64,000 bases of DNA, from assembly GCA_028571685.1 (NCBI GenBank), contig CM053148.1, positions 91,410,001 to 91,474,000 of the forward strand, given 5' to 3'. A program made the translations under genes and the position numbers. Below, piece after piece: positions 10,611 through 22,949 of the stretch (position 1 is the first letter of the stretch; each line of letters opens with the position of its first letter). Below the pieces are notes generated by a model. That model was not told the origin of the DNA. It did no database searches and saw only the letters and a list, made by a program, of their open reading frames with translations. Origin of the DNA: Heterohyrax brucei (Eukaryota > Chordata > Mammalia > Hyracoidea > Procaviidae).

Positions 10611-10895
10611 TTAATGTGGCTTTTGAGAAATACAGTCTGGTAGGTTATAGAAGCCACCAGTGAGGTGAGTGGTACTGTGACACCCTCAGTGTATAATAAC
10701 AGTCTACCAGTGACAGCTATGTAAGTAATTTATTGTGGATGCCTCTCCTTTAGGTTACAAGGTGAAATCTCTGGTTTTCCAAATATAAGACAGAAAAAGC
10801 AAACCAACCCACCAGGGCTCCCTGCCTATCACACGGGAAAGCCATAATTATACTGGCAAGTCTTATCTTGCAGAAATAAAGGAAAAACAGACAGA

Positions 10896-11657
10896 AGGGA
10901 TGATTTCCTTCTTGTACAGATTGTGATCCAGAGCTCTTTTGTTTCATGTGGTTGGGCAGTTTTCTAGTTGTTTCAGTTAGGATGGTAAATGAATTTGTCA
11001 TCTTTTGTGCTTAGCAAAGGCAGAGCCTATGTATTTTGAACTGAGTCCTTTTAAAATAATACATGAAGCTAGTATTTTTTAAGTTTCCCTCAATTTAAAA
11101 TTGAGTAGTATGTACATCTAATTTTTTATCTTTGACACAATTTTAATGTTTCAGTCCACAGTATTTCTTCACTTCCTGGGGGGGAAAATCTCAATGAACA
11201 GTTTTTACAACTCCTATCCATCTTTGGCATTTGCTACTAAAAAGAATTTATATCATATATACCTAAGTATTTAGATGACCCTGATAGTGAAATTAAATGA
11301 AAGGCATCTCAGCCAAGTTTCTAATCCCAGTATTAAATTTACAATCCATAGATGAAACACAGGAGTGACGTTGCTGTGAATACATCAGTAAATCTAGTAC
11401 CACTCTACTTAATTTGATTTAAAAAATAGTTTGTTAATTCCAGGAAAAATCTCTTGTACAAAGTTGTGAGAATACAGTATTTTTTTTTTAAATCTATCTA
11501 ATTAGAATTCAAAGACCAGTCCAATTGCTACTTTATTAGGTGTCAGCCACTGTATATGTAACAATAATTCTTGTGATGGGTTTCCTGTTGTTGCTATCTT
11601 CTTGACTACTGGACTTGTTTGCCAAGGATGAGATGGAGGTATCATTTTTAAGCAGTA
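10896..11657. other. Unannotated stretch
   Basis: No gene or transposon recognised. AT-rich; short frames only. Confidence 0.5.
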
Positions 11658-11818
11658 ACATCCAGTGCTATCGAGTCAATTCTGACTTATGGAGACCCTA
11701 GAGATCAGAGTAGAACTGCTCCCTAGAATTTCCAAGGAGCAGCCTGGTGGATTTGAATTGTTGACTTGTTGATTAGCAGACCCAGCATTTAACCCATGAC
11801 ACTACCAGGGTTTCCTAC
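11658..11818 (-). mobile_element. AfroSINE, antisense
   Basis: From catccagtgctatcgagtca to the head (gacactaccagggtttcct). Confidence 0.9.
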
Positions 11819-12316
11819 CTTTTGAGTGATAAAAAAGAAAATCTCTGATATCCTGATGTCCATTGACAATAAGTGAGTATAAAACTTATACCTCATGTGA
11901 AAATATTTAATATTCTTCTTCCTTCATCATTTAATGTAGAAGGATTATGGAAAACCATTTTACTGATATGTGGTTTAATGAGTAGGAAACATTCTTTTGT
12001 TTTCGTGCTTTCAAACTTTTTGTAATTGCCCTATGGTACAGAGAGCGGTATTTATATTGATGTCTAATTTTCCAAAAGCATAATTCTTTTGAGAAGTTTT
12101 AAGATTTTATGATAATAATTCTAAATTAATGGCATTACACAAATTCTAGTTACTGGTAATACCCTACAATAAATACTACTCTCACTTCTAGTCACTAAAA
12201 ATATTAATAGAATTACCATGGGGAATAATTACTAAATGAAATAGTGAGCCGTGGTTCATTAGAAGGATGTTGCCTTGAGAGGACATCGGTGAGACTAGAG
12301 TGCTAGTCTAATACAT
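11819..12316. other. Unannotated stretch
   Basis: Nothing recognised; AT-rich. Confidence 0.5.
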
Positions 12317-12482
12317 GTTGTTATTGCTACTAGGTGTCCCTGAGGCAGTTCAAATCATAGCGACCCTACGTACTACGGAATGAAACACTGCACAGTTTTA
12401 TATCATGTTCAGAATCATTGTTATGCTTGAGCCTGTTGTTGCAGCCACTGTGTCATCCCTTCTTGTTGAGAGCTGTCCTCTT
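12317..12482 (-). mobile_element. RTE 3' end, antisense (outer layer of nest, part 1)
   Basis: From gttgttattgctactaggtg through gcagccactgtgtcatccct to ttgttgagagctgtcctctt. The next bases expected in the element reappear at about 14409, so the L1 between them is an insertion. Confidence 0.85.
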
Positions 12483-13206
12483 TTTTCTTAATATTTTATT
12501 GTGCTTTAAGTGTAAGTTCATAATTTAGGTGAATTTGTCATACGAAACGGTACATACACGTTGATGTGTAACTCTAGCTGCTCTCTCCACACTGTGACAG
12601 CCTCCTCCTGTATATATGATTTCCTTTCAGCTAGCTCCTGTCCCCCTTTGCCCTCTTATTTGGCCTCTGGACAGGAGCTGCTCGGTTAGCCTCATGTATC
12701 TAGTTCATCTAAGAAACCCACTCTTCACCAGTATTATTTTATGTTTTGTAGTCTAATCTAATCTTTTTCTGAATCCTTGGCTTTTGAAATGGTTTCAGCT
12801 GTGGACTAACAGAGGCCAAGGGCCATGTCTTCTGGGGACCTTCCAGTCTGTTGGACCATCAAGTCCAGCCTTTTTAATGGAGTTATGGTTCTGCACACCC
12901 ATTTTTCTCTCACTATGTAAGGGACTTTTTGTTGTGTTCCGTGTCAGGGAAGTCACTGATGCTGGCACAGCATCGTCTACTTCTTCTAGTCTCCTGCTGT
13001 TGTAGTCTCTGGTTTATGTGGCCTTTCTGTCTCTTGGGCTCATATTTTCCTTACGTCTTTGATGTCCTACATTCTGCTCTGCTCCGGGTGAGTTGGGACT
13101 AATTGATACTTCCTTATATGGCCATTTCCTGACTTCCAAGATCCCGATGCCACTCACCAAAATAGGATGCAGAATTTTTTTCTAAAAAAACTTTATTTTG
13201 CCAGTT
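12483..13206 (-). mobile_element. L1 3' UTR, antisense (middle layer, part 1)
   Basis: A T-rich start (antisense A tail) is followed by ttattgtgctttaagtgtaa and a long 3' UTR with pyrimidine-rich text. It is an older L1 type than the copies at 22950 and 39693 but shares parts of their 3' UTR. It breaks at about 13206 and resumes at 13656. Confidence 0.8.
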
Positions 13207-13655
13207 ACTGATGAAGCAGAACAAATGTGGGGTCCAGAACTCGAACTCTAGTAAATGGACCAAACTTGATCTTATGGACTGGAGTGTCTCTGGAAAACAT
13301 GGCTTCTGGACTTTCTGTTAGCCCAGAACTGAAATCGCTCCAGAAGCCAACCCTTCAGACAGAGATTGAACTGGTGTGTGAGACTTAAAATGGTACTTAG
13401 TGACCGGTGTGCTACTTGACTTGGGTAGACACAGGAGGCTAACTTGGCAGGTCCTGTTCTGAGGCTAAATGAGACAACAGGGGGGACTAGGAGCTGGCTA
13501 AATGGACATAGGAAATACAGCCTAGAGGGAAGGAGTGTGCTGTCTCAGTGTGGGGAGGGCAGATAGGGTCACATGGCAAAGTGTGTGTAAGGTTTTATAT
13601 GAGAAACTGAATAAATTGTAAACAGTGTGAAAAAATAAATAAATAAAAGCAAACA
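13207..13655 (+). mobile_element. L1 3' end, sense (innermost layer)
   Basis: A 5'-truncated L1 3' UTR ending in an A-rich tail (gaaaaaataaataaataaaa). The flanks, ctttattttgccagtt on the left and ctttgttatgccattt on the right, match at 13 of 16 positions. They look like a decayed target-site duplication, though part of the match is the host L1 resuming. Confidence 0.75.
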
Positions 13656-14408
13656 TAAAGCTTTGTTATGCCATTTGACCTAGATGTCCTCTGAAAACAT
13701 GGTCCCTAGTTTCCTGTCCTTGCTACTCTGTCCTTCACTGCTTAGTTATATTTAAGACACTTCTTAGCTTTGGGTTTAGTCCAGTTGTGCTGACTTGTCC
13801 CTCCCTTCACCTAACTTAATTCATATCTACTATCTAATTAATTAATTCTTCCCTACCCTCGTAAGCATCCATTAGTGTTTACTTTTTCTTGAGTCTTTAT
13901 AATTGTGGTCTCTTATAATGTGTCCTTTCGCAACTGATTAATTTCCCTCAGCCTAATGCCTTTCAGACTCTTCCATGTTATGAGCTGTTTCCCAAGATTA
14001 TAATTGTTCTTTATCATTGCACAGTGTTCTGTTGTGTGACTACAGCGTAATTTATCCACTCATCTGTTGATGGAAAGCTAGGTTGATTCCACTGTTTTGC
14101 TTTTGTGGACAGTGCTGCAGTGAACATTGGTGTGCATGTATCTATCCATGTGGTAGCCTTTATTTCTCTAAGATGCATTCCAGTGAGTAGGATCACTGAA
14201 TCCTACAGAATTTTTACTCCTAGCTTTTTCAGAAAGCACAAAATTGATTTCCAAAGTGGCTGTACTATTTTACATTCTCACCAGCAGTGTTTAACTGTCC
14301 CAGTCTCTCCACAGCCTCTCCAACATTCATTATTTTCTGTTGTTTGGATTAACTCCAGCCTTGTTGGGGTGAGATGATATCTCATTGTAGTTTTGATTTC
14401 TTCTTTTT
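13656..14408 (-). mobile_element. L1 3' UTR and ORF2 C-terminus, antisense (middle layer, part 2)
   Basis: Continues the L1 from 13206. About 13900-14400 encodes the degraded ORF2 C-terminal region (minus strand). The frame at 14014-14196 reads THMF/AALFTKAKQWNQP-like text, typical of the L1 ORF2 C-terminus. The element is 5'-truncated here. Confidence 0.85.
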
Positions 14409-15245
14409 CATAACCACCCCCCCCACAGTACCTAACATGATGGATTTCTCCAGGGTGTGGTCTTTCCTAATATGACATTCAAAGTAAGTGAGATGAATTC
14501 CTGCCATTCTTGCTTTCAAGAAGTGTTCCAGTTGTACTTGTTCCAAGACAGATTATTGTTCATTCCTCTGGCAGTCCATGGTGTATTTAATATTCTTTGC
14601 CAACACCATAAGCTTCAATTCTTCTTAGGTCTTCCTTATTTATTGCCTAGTTTGAATATACATATGAGGGATTAAAAATACCATGGTTTGAGTGAGATAC
14701 ACCATAGTCTTGAATGTCATCTTTGCTTTTTAAAAATTTTAAGAAGTTTTATGTAGCAAATCTGCCCAATCTAGTACTTCCTTTGATTCCCTGACTGCTG
14801 CTTCCATGAGAGTTGTCGATGCAAGTCACATGTAATCCTTAACAATTTCAGTATTTTCTCCATTTATCATGATCTTGTTTATAGGTCTTATTGTGAGGAT
14901 TTTTGTTTTCTTTATGTTGAGATGCAATCAACACGGAAGGCTGTAGCCTTTGGTTTTCATCAGCAAGTGCTTCAAGTCTTCTTCACTGTTTGCCAAAAAA
15001 AAAGATTATGTCATTTGCACATTGCAAATTGTTTATGAGTTTCCCTCCATTCCTGGTGCCTCATTCTTCTTCATATAGTCTATCTTCTCACATTATTTTC
15101 TCAGTATACAACATAAATATATATGGTGAAAAGATACAATCCTAGCACATACCTTTCCTGACTTTAAACCACACAGAATTCCCTTCTTGTATTTGAAAAG
15201 CTACCCCTTGATTATTCAGCTAAATTTGAGTGTCTTCTTTTTTTG
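14409..15245 (-). mobile_element. RTE, antisense (outer layer, part 2)
   Basis: Resumes the RTE at the point where 12482 stops (ccacagtacctaacatgatg). It runs through the ORF 3' part and the RT core to about 15245. The frame is broken in many places, including a slipped A run at 14996-15003. Confidence 0.85.
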
Positions 15246-17165
15246 TGGTTTATTTCCTTATTAAATGACATGTCCAATTCCTGATTCCCAGTGTGATATT
15301 GCTTGTTCATTCTCATCTCTACATCATGATGTGGTTTCCTAATAGCTGTACCATGTAGAACATTGTTTCCCAGGAAATAGACAGATTAATTTTTCTTTTT
15401 TGTTTCCTTCTTCCTTCTTTGGCTTCCTGTATCCACTGGGTATATGGACATGTTCTCTAAGATTACTGTGTATAAGTATCATCCTGTGCTAAATGTTCTA
15501 AAAATCTATTCATTCATCTTGATGAACATACTATTTACTAAGAAGAAAGCCATCTTACCCTGGGGTTTGGTAGCTAACTCGTTTGCTTGGACAGGTGGCA
15601 TAAGCTCTTCTTTTACTGTTCTGCAGGGGATCACAGTATTCACTCTGTTGAGATAATACTGAAGAACTCTCTGTTACCATATGCCATATGGTGTCCTTTG
15701 CTGTCTTTGTCTTAAACATTGAACTTCCTGTTGATTTTATTGTGTTCAGGGGAGAGGCAGCAGGTGACTCACTTTTGCTCAAATTTGTCTGCTTCAGTGG
15801 TGGAGCTAAAGGGGGAAGAAGGCTGGGAAGTATTTTCTAGATTATTCCTGTTCTATCTAAAGGAATTGTTGAATATTTAATATGAAGATCAATTATCTTC
15901 TTTATCTGGAAGGAGGGACTAAAAGTCCATCTCAGTAGTCCCAGAAAAATTATTTATATTTATAAAATGTTTATGTTAGATTATACTGTGTTTGTTAATC
16001 ACCAAATTATTGAAATTTTTAATGAATAGTTTTTATGTCAGTTGTCTTCTTAGTGTAACTGATACTTTTTCCACAGTCCAAGTTGTCATTAGAATTTGCC
16101 TGCAAGTATTTGTTTAACAGTTCTTTGCTCTAGGTTTGACATAAGTAAGTAATAAGAGAAGAAATGAACCACATCATAAATCTACTTAGTGACATTTCTT
16201 GTGGGATAAGCATACAAATGACAGCCTGCTATTTTAAAAAAGTCAAGGCTGAGAGGACCAATTAAAATTCAGCAAATAGTGATCAGTAGCATCTTTGATT
16301 CCAATAGCTGAAAGCTAACAAAGCAAGCCAAGCCAGCAAAGTGCCGTCGAGTGGGATCCAATGACAAAGCAAGAGGTATCCAAAAAAACAAAGAAGAGGA
16401 AGAAGAGGAAGAAGCTATTTATCACGTAGCCCAAGAAGGCTATAAATCAGAAATTGAAAGCATCATTCTTACCTGACTACAACACAGCAGTGTCCTGAGA
16501 AGGTAGGTGGGGAATCAAGGTCACTTGGCAAGCTAAAGATAAGGAAATGTAATTTTTCAGTAAACTAGATGACAAGAAGCAAGAGGCCTACGCTCTTTGG
16601 ATTAGAGCGATACGCATAGTTTTCCTATTCTCCATGGGATGATTTGAGGTCTGCACACTCGAGTATAAGAAACCACAGGCTCTCTCCCAAGATTGACGTT
16701 AGCTGGTTGTGTAACTCTGAACAAATCATTTTTTCTAGGCTTTGTCTTTGTCTTTGGTAAAATGAGTGAGAGATTGGCATTAGATTGTTGTACTAATTTG
16801 GACTCTTTCCAATACCTGTGTATGGGTGAAGATCAAAAATATCCCTTGTAGTATGTTTAAAGTGAAAGAGAACAATAAGAGAGTATATGTGGCAAGCTCA
16901 GATGCCAGTCTTTCTGATTCCTGGACATTAGGAAGCTGGTTCTTCCAAGAGACAAATTACTGCATTTTTCTCATTCATCTGCTTGTGTTTATTGTGGACT
17001 TGCTTGTTACCTGCTCGGTACTGAGGGTGCGTAGTAGTAAGCAAATCCACGACTCTGCCCTGACTGAGCCCCCAGGGCCTCCTCTGGCTCACTTTGAGTT
17101 GGTTATCTCAACACAGGTCTGGTTAGTAAAACGGAAGTAGGGTTTCGAGAGATCTGTTTTGTCAT
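15246..17165. other. Unannotated stretch
   Basis: No gene recognised. A short SINE-like piece (agccagcaaagtgccgtcga) lies at about 16330-16364 and a purine-rich GAA/GGA run at 16388-16414. The 104-codon frame at 16826-17140 has no motif and is probably chance. Confidence 0.45.
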
Positions 17166-17600
17166 CATTGTTGTTGCTGTTGTTAGGCGCCGTTGAGTTA
17201 GTTTCAGCGTGTAGTGGCGCTGTGTACAACAGAGTGAGCATTACTGGTTGTAGCTCCGTGTCTGCAGTTGATTTTATGTTTACATCCATGGTTGCAGCCA
17301 CCATGTCAATCCATCTCATCAAGGATCTTCCTCTTTTTTTTGCCAACCCTCCACTCTACCGAGCATGATGTCCTTCTCCAGATACTGATGCCTCCTGACA
17401 ATGTGTCCAAAGTAGGGAAGATGCAGTCTTGCCATCTTTGCTTCCAAGCAGCTCTCAGACTGTACTTCCTTCAGAACAAATCTATTTGTTCTTTTGGCAG
17501 TCCGTGGTACATTCAATATTTTTCTCCAATACCATAATTCAAAGGCAACACACCTTCCTCTGTCTTCCTTATTCATTTGCAGTAGCTTTGAAGTATGTTT
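17166..17600 (-). mobile_element. RTE 3' end, antisense
   Basis: Begins with the (GTT)n tail, then covers the 3' UTR and the last ~120 codons of the ORF. On the minus strand, 17319-17576 reads a recognisable RTE C-terminal segment (FELWYWRKILNVPRTAKRTN, then PYFGHIVRR). A second frame at 17089-17346 carries the next segment (RSLMRWIDMVAATMD). A frameshift separates the two. Confidence 0.9.
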
Positions 17601-18253
17601 GACACTCTCTTCACTGATGAAGGGATAATCTTAGCTGCTATTTACCCTTTTCAAGTTCCTCTTCTGGCCTTTTCAAGTTCCTTGTTCTGCCATATTCCTG
17701 CCTAAGATGGCAGTGAAATGCATGCATTTAACAAAAATGGCACATCTTAGAAATTAGGAGGAAAAATGGTCTTGCAGTATTTTAGGATCCACATGGACAA
17801 CTACTTTTCTTCTTTATGTTTACCTAAATTTCTGTTTTGTAAACAAACTTGAATGTGGAATTTTCTATATTAGTTTATCATTTCAACTACTAGGTGTTTT
17901 GGCCACAATTGTATTCCTTTCTCCTCTTTTATTTTAACTCCACCTAGCCCATTGTTTTCAAGGTTATCCAGCTCTTTTACATCTCTACATGCTCTTCACC
18001 ACTCCCTCTGGTCCTGTAGACTATGTGTTGAACCTCCCTCCTCCCAAAAAGTACATGATTTAATGTAGTTCTGTCGGATCCGACTTGATGACATTAGGCT
18101 AGCTTGGCTGGCTGTGTCATTTTTGGATTTTCTCATCCCTTAAAATTCTTGTTCATTCCTCAAGACTACTACAAGCAAATACGCTACCATGATGCATTTC
18201 CTCACCACAATCCTTCATTAGTATTAAATAGTCTTTGTGCCACTGCTATAGCT
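17601..18253. other. Unannotated stretch
   Basis: Nothing recognised except a tiny SINE/RTE tail remnant near 18068-18095 (cggatccgacttgatgac). Confidence 0.45.
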
Positions 18254-18360
18254 ATATTGTTGTTGTTGTTGTTAGTTGCCATCAAGTTACTGCTCACTCA
18301 TAACAGCCCCATGTACAACGCAATAAAATATTGACTAGACTTGGTTCATCTTCATAATCC
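18254..18360 (-). mobile_element. RTE 3' tail, antisense
   Basis: The (GTT)n tail is followed by gccatcaagttactgctcac and accccatgtacaac-like text of the RTE 3' end. The fragment is short. Confidence 0.75.
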
Positions 18361-18489
18361 TTGGTGCATTCCTGGATACTTATATTTTGAGTGTCTTCCA
18401 ATCTAGGGGGCTCATCTTCCATCATTGGTTAACTTTTGGAAGGAGATTATCAGGACTCTCTAGTCAGTGTACGAGCTCTACTAAGACGT

Positions 18490-18575
18490 GTCCACCCTGA
18501 GGGAAACTGCCAGTATTTGACACACCAGTGGCTTGACTTCCAGCATCACAGCAGCATGCAAGCCACAACAAACAC
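18490..18575 (-). mobile_element. RTE 5'-end fragment, antisense
   Basis: tgccagtatttgacacacca and ccagcatcacagcagcatgc are the antisense of the 5' end seen in the long copy at about 54690-54780. With the 3' tail at 18254 in the same orientation, this may be a second internally deleted RTE like the one at 795. Confidence 0.65.
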
Positions 18576-18612
18576 AATAGCAAAAAAAGCAAACACATGG
18601 CTGATTTGACTC

Positions 18613-18790
18613 ATAAAACCCAAAACCAAACCAAAGCCACTGCCATCGAGTTGTGTCCAAATCATAACGAACCTATAGGTCAGGGCAGAACTTCCCTATC
18701 AAGTTTCCAAGGAGCACTTGGCAGATTTCAACTGCCAACATTTCGATTGGCGAATGTAGCACTTAACCCACTGCACCACTGGGTTTTCAA
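18613..18790 (-). mobile_element. AfroSINE, antisense
   Basis: From aaacccaaaaccaaaccaaa to the head (cccactgcaccactgggttt). Full length. Confidence 0.9.
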
Positions 18791-21242
18791 ATTCATAGTG
18801 GCCCTAGATTATTGTTATTTCAATGTGTTTATTTGTTTAAACATTTGTGTCATCTACTGTAGAATATTTTGAAAAATGTCTTCTTGATCTTGCCCAGTAC
18901 CTGGTACATATTGAGTTTTCATAAATGTTGTGTATTTTTACTTTGCTTTGCCACTTCTGTTCTGTCACATACTATTGTCTTCATGATATTGGAACAAGTG
19001 AGTTCAGCTCACTGATGCTCAGTTTTCTTATTTTTAAAACAGTGATTATGATATCTGTGTTGTAGGATTGAATGAGAAATAAATGAAAGATCCTAGCACT
19101 GAGTTTGCCACATAATAAACGTTTTGTTAATTACATGGTATAAACATATACTTATCCTTTTTATTGTTGTTGTTAATTTTGTACTACAGAAGAAAGGTGT
19201 TATCTGCTTGTACAGGCAAGAGTGGGCCAAGGCTTTGTGGGATCTGAAAGCTTTGCACTTTGTAGTCCCCCTTAAAAAGATATGAAATTAGGATAAAATC
19301 TAAATATTTATCATGAAAGATTAAAGAGCTCATAGCTAATTACATATTTTAAAAAACTAGCCAAAATCAAATAATTCAAAAGCCTATTCTTATGTTTATC
19401 AACTCTCTGAAACATATATATGATAACGAATTACAGCTGCATCCTGCTTGATCTCTTCCTCATGGGATAAAATTTTTGTAATAGTATTTTCTGTAGAAAG
19501 AATAAAAAAGTAATTTCAGCCTTTTGTTAACAGTTTAGAAAGTTTTCTTTTCTATTCATTATTAATAAATTATATGTGATACTTGAGGGTTGTCAACTTT
19601 GTGGAACAGTTTGTTGAGTTTCCTTCATGTGTTAACTATATGATTTGGAGGAATTTTCTGTAGACTTCTGGTTCTGTGCATTTAAAATATTTCTTATTTC
19701 ATCTCATCTACACCTATATACTGGCAGTGTCCTGCACCATAAGGTAGACTCTCATTAACTTCTGGTCCTGGATTAAGGTGGCAGAGAAAGCCACACAAGT
19801 GGGTGGCACTAACACCATTCTGACATCTGCACAGCTAGTTCTGATTTATTTCAGCAAGAAAGTCATTGCAACCAAATTCAAGCTTGAAGTAAATACATTA
19901 TCAACTCAGCTTCCCCTTATTCTAATTCCAGAAAGTCACATGCCTCCTACACGAATAAAAAATGAAAATGGAAATCTGAGTGCAAAGAACCAGCAGTGCT
20001 GTTAACAAATTCTGTTTATGATGTCAAACTTCTTGGTCATTTACAGAATGTGTGATCATGTGAACAGGTTGCTAATGTCTTTTCTGTGGCTGTGGAAGGG
20101 GCTTGTATGGGGGACTAGGTTTCAAACTTTTTTTTTTAGTTATTTTTTATCTGATATGATTGAGTGAAAATGTACATTCCCAACTTGCATCATAGTAAAT
20201 CGATCTCGGATTATGGCCTCAGTGTTTGAATAGGAACACCAAGATACATCAGAGTTTCCCAAAGAATACAGAATTTCAGTGTTCTTCAAACCAAGATTAA
20301 AATTTAAAAAAAATAATGAAAAAAAAAAAGTGGGTGGGGTCAGGAATGGGCATGCTAGCAGTAACAGTGTAAATAATCATGAGAAGTGTTTGCGGATATG
20401 GGAAATAAGAGAGATCAAAATAAGGACTGGAAAAATTAAGTGTGGAATAAAGTTAAAAGCTATGTTTGTTCGTGCTTGTCAGCTAATGAGTTTACTCATG
20501 TAGTGAGGAGGGGAAGATTTTGAAGAGACATATAATGGCATCAGAATGTGACATTTGAGCTGACATTGGAGAGCTAGCCACACAAATATATATGAGAAAT
20601 AAGCATTGGTAACTGATCTTTCTGTCATCAAAGACTCCTACTATGATCTAGTATAAATGATTTAACATTTCTTTTTCATTTTCCCTCATCATAGATATAT
20701 TTACACAGGATGATTTGGAATCTCCACACATTAGTGAATATAGCTGTGTATTTGATAAGGTACATTACAAGTGATTACAGTTATATAATTTTTATGTAAT
20801 TTATGTTTATATTATGTTTATAGGCATAGGTAGATGAAAGTTTTATGGATTTGGAAACTTCTACACAAAAATGTCTTACTTAAATACAAAAGTATGTTTT
20901 ATTACAATAATGTTTAAATATAAATTATGCTATGTATTATATATTGTAATGTATAATACATGTATCAGTATAAATATACTATAAACTGTAAAAGGTAGAA
21001 TTAAATGATAGTTTCTATGTAGTAGAACTCAGTAGCAAGGGAAATGTTTTGGCTAGACTATGAAAACGTAAATATATTTGTAGCAGATGTGAGAAATACT
21101 ATTTTTTCTTAATTTTTACAACTCTACATTTGATTTAAAACTAAAATAGAGAAATGCTTCCTGTTGATGCAAAGGACAAAAATATTGCAATCTTTGCTAC
21201 CATCATTCTATTTATTTACTGCTGTACCAGTATGTGTTACAT
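18791..21242. other. Unannotated AT-rich stretch
   Basis: No gene recognised. About 20130-20200 (ttgagtgaaaatgtacattc) matches the antisense 3' tip of L1 seen at 22985 and 48110. The open frame at 19778-20005 ends in a CC dipeptide but has no GTPase motif and is most likely chance. Confidence 0.45.
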
Positions 21243-21496
21243 CTGAACATAAAGAAAATTAAAATCTGTATGAATGGATCAGTAACCAACATTATGATAA
21301 ACGGAAGTTGTCAAGGATTTCCATCTTCTTGAATCAACAATCAGTGACATCAGAAGCAGCAGTCAAGAACTCAAACTGCATAATTCCGTCAGGAAAATCT
21401 GTTGCCAAAGGTCTCCTTGAAGTGTTAAAAAGCAAAGATGTCACTTTGATGGTTACAGTGCTCCTGATCCAAATTATGTTTTTTCAGTTGCTTCAT
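21243..21496 (+). mobile_element. RTE, sense (part 1, interrupted by mariner element)
   Basis: Carries the RTE region from the end of the RT core onward (aacattatgataaacggaag through tgaagtgttaaaaagcaaag). It stops at cttcata, where a foldback mariner has inserted, and continues at 22055. Confidence 0.88.
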
Positions 21497-22054
21497 ATGA
21501 GTTCTGACAATTAAGTCTGCAAAGTTAATTGTCCTAAGTGCTGCATACCTCATTGCTAATATTACTAGGGTCACCTTTGAAGTATTCCCCTTAGGAAGTT
21601 GTGCACTGATGTCAGTATTCAATCTACCCTTCAGAGCAGTTATGGAACTCTCTGGAATGGCCATAGAGTACAGTAGCATGGTGGCAAGTTGACAAACTTA
21701 ATAGTATAGTTGTCTGTGAGGCAGATTTTAGCAAGTAAACAAATAAGTGTATTGGAACACCCTCCCTACTCACCTAATCTGACCACCAATGTCTGTTTTC
21801 TTTAATCAAAGATAGAGGAAATATTAAAAAGGAAGATGTTTTGATGACATTCGGGACATCCAGTGTCACAGGACGACAGCATTGATGGCTATTCTAGAAA
21901 GAGTTCCAAAATTTCTGTCAAGGGTGGACTAGGTGGTGGTATCAGTACATAGCTTTTCAGGAGCAGTCCTTTGAAGGTGACACAAGTGATACTCAGCAAT
22001 GAGATATGTAGCACTTTTTCTAGAATGAGTTTGCAAACTTAACTGGTGGTCCTC
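21497..22054. mobile_element. Foldback mariner-derived element, copy 3
   Basis: 558 bp, same orientation as copy 2. Left end tgagttctgacaattaag, right end acttaactggtggtcctca. The left flank has TA (21495-21496) and the right flank TC, a mutated TA. The transposase tail is in sense at about 21740-21900. It is inserted in the RTE, whose text reads on across it. Confidence 0.9.
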
Positions 22055-22480
22055 ATCTGTTTGTGAAACCTGGACAACAGAAGAAGAAGACTGAAGAAGA
22101 ACTGATGTGTTCAAACTGTGATATTGATGAAAAATATTGATTACACTGTAGACTACCAGAAAAATCAACATGTTTGTCTTGGAGGAGTTACAGCCAGAAT
22201 ACTCCTTAGAAGACAGGACAGTGAGACTTCATCTCGTTTACTTTGTACATGTCATCAGGACAGCCAGTCATTGGAGAAAGGCATCAGGGTCACTGAAGAA
22301 GAGGGCCATTGGAAAAGAGGGACACCCTCAGTGAGATAAATTGACACGGTAGCTGTAAGGGTGTACTCTACCATGCCAACAGTTGTGAGGATGGTATGAG
22401 ACCTGTAAACATTGCATTCAGTTGTGTATAAGGTGGCCTTGAATTTGGGAGGTAGATACAGTAGCACCTAACTGCAATAA
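22055..22480 (+). mobile_element. RTE, sense (part 2)
   Basis: Continues from tgtgaaacctggacaacaga through the C-terminal ORF text (about 22170-22260, then the MRW-type region) to the 3' end at cagtagcacctaactg. No AAC tail is left. Confidence 0.88.
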
Positions 22481-22949
22481 ATCCTTATCATCTCTGATTT
22501 TTCTCTCTTTCTCTGCCTGTGCCTGTCCTCTCATCTCCTTCTTTCAATAAGTGATAGTAACTGGAATTTTTTTAAATTTATAATGGAAACATCAAGCCAT
22601 TAAAATGCATGGTTTTTTTCTATAATTATTGTGCAACTGCAGTCAGAAATGTTATATCAATTTAATAAAACACAATTATAAAATAATTCATAGAGACATA
22701 AATAAATTTCTCCATAATTGCTTAGTAATGAGATGACTCTTCAACTAGATTCAGTTTTTTCTACCTTAATGAAAAAATGTACCCAAAGAATGGCAAATAT
22801 TGTGTCAAGAATTATGTAAATTCAATTTTTGAAATAAGAAATTAAATAACAAAAACAAGAGAAATGCAAACATGTACTTTTTAAGCAATAAAAAATTAAT
22901 TAGGAAACTGTAAATTTAATGAAGCACAAGGAAATCAATTAGCATCTTA
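22481..22949. other. Unannotated AT-rich stretch
   Basis: Nothing recognised. Confidence 0.5.

Larger units (their letters stand above)
10352..10895 (+). repeat. Direct duplication, copy B
   Basis: Partner of 3262-3796 (see there). Copy B keeps the full SINE head that copy A has lost. The upstream flank is an RTE fragment absent from copy A's flank, which fixes the left limit of the shared block at about 10350. Confidence 0.85.

Noticed and set aside
19778-20005. Frame ending in a CC dipeptide, as in some Rab GTPases
   Set aside because: None of the GTP-binding motifs is present, and two Cys at a frame end is weak evidence.
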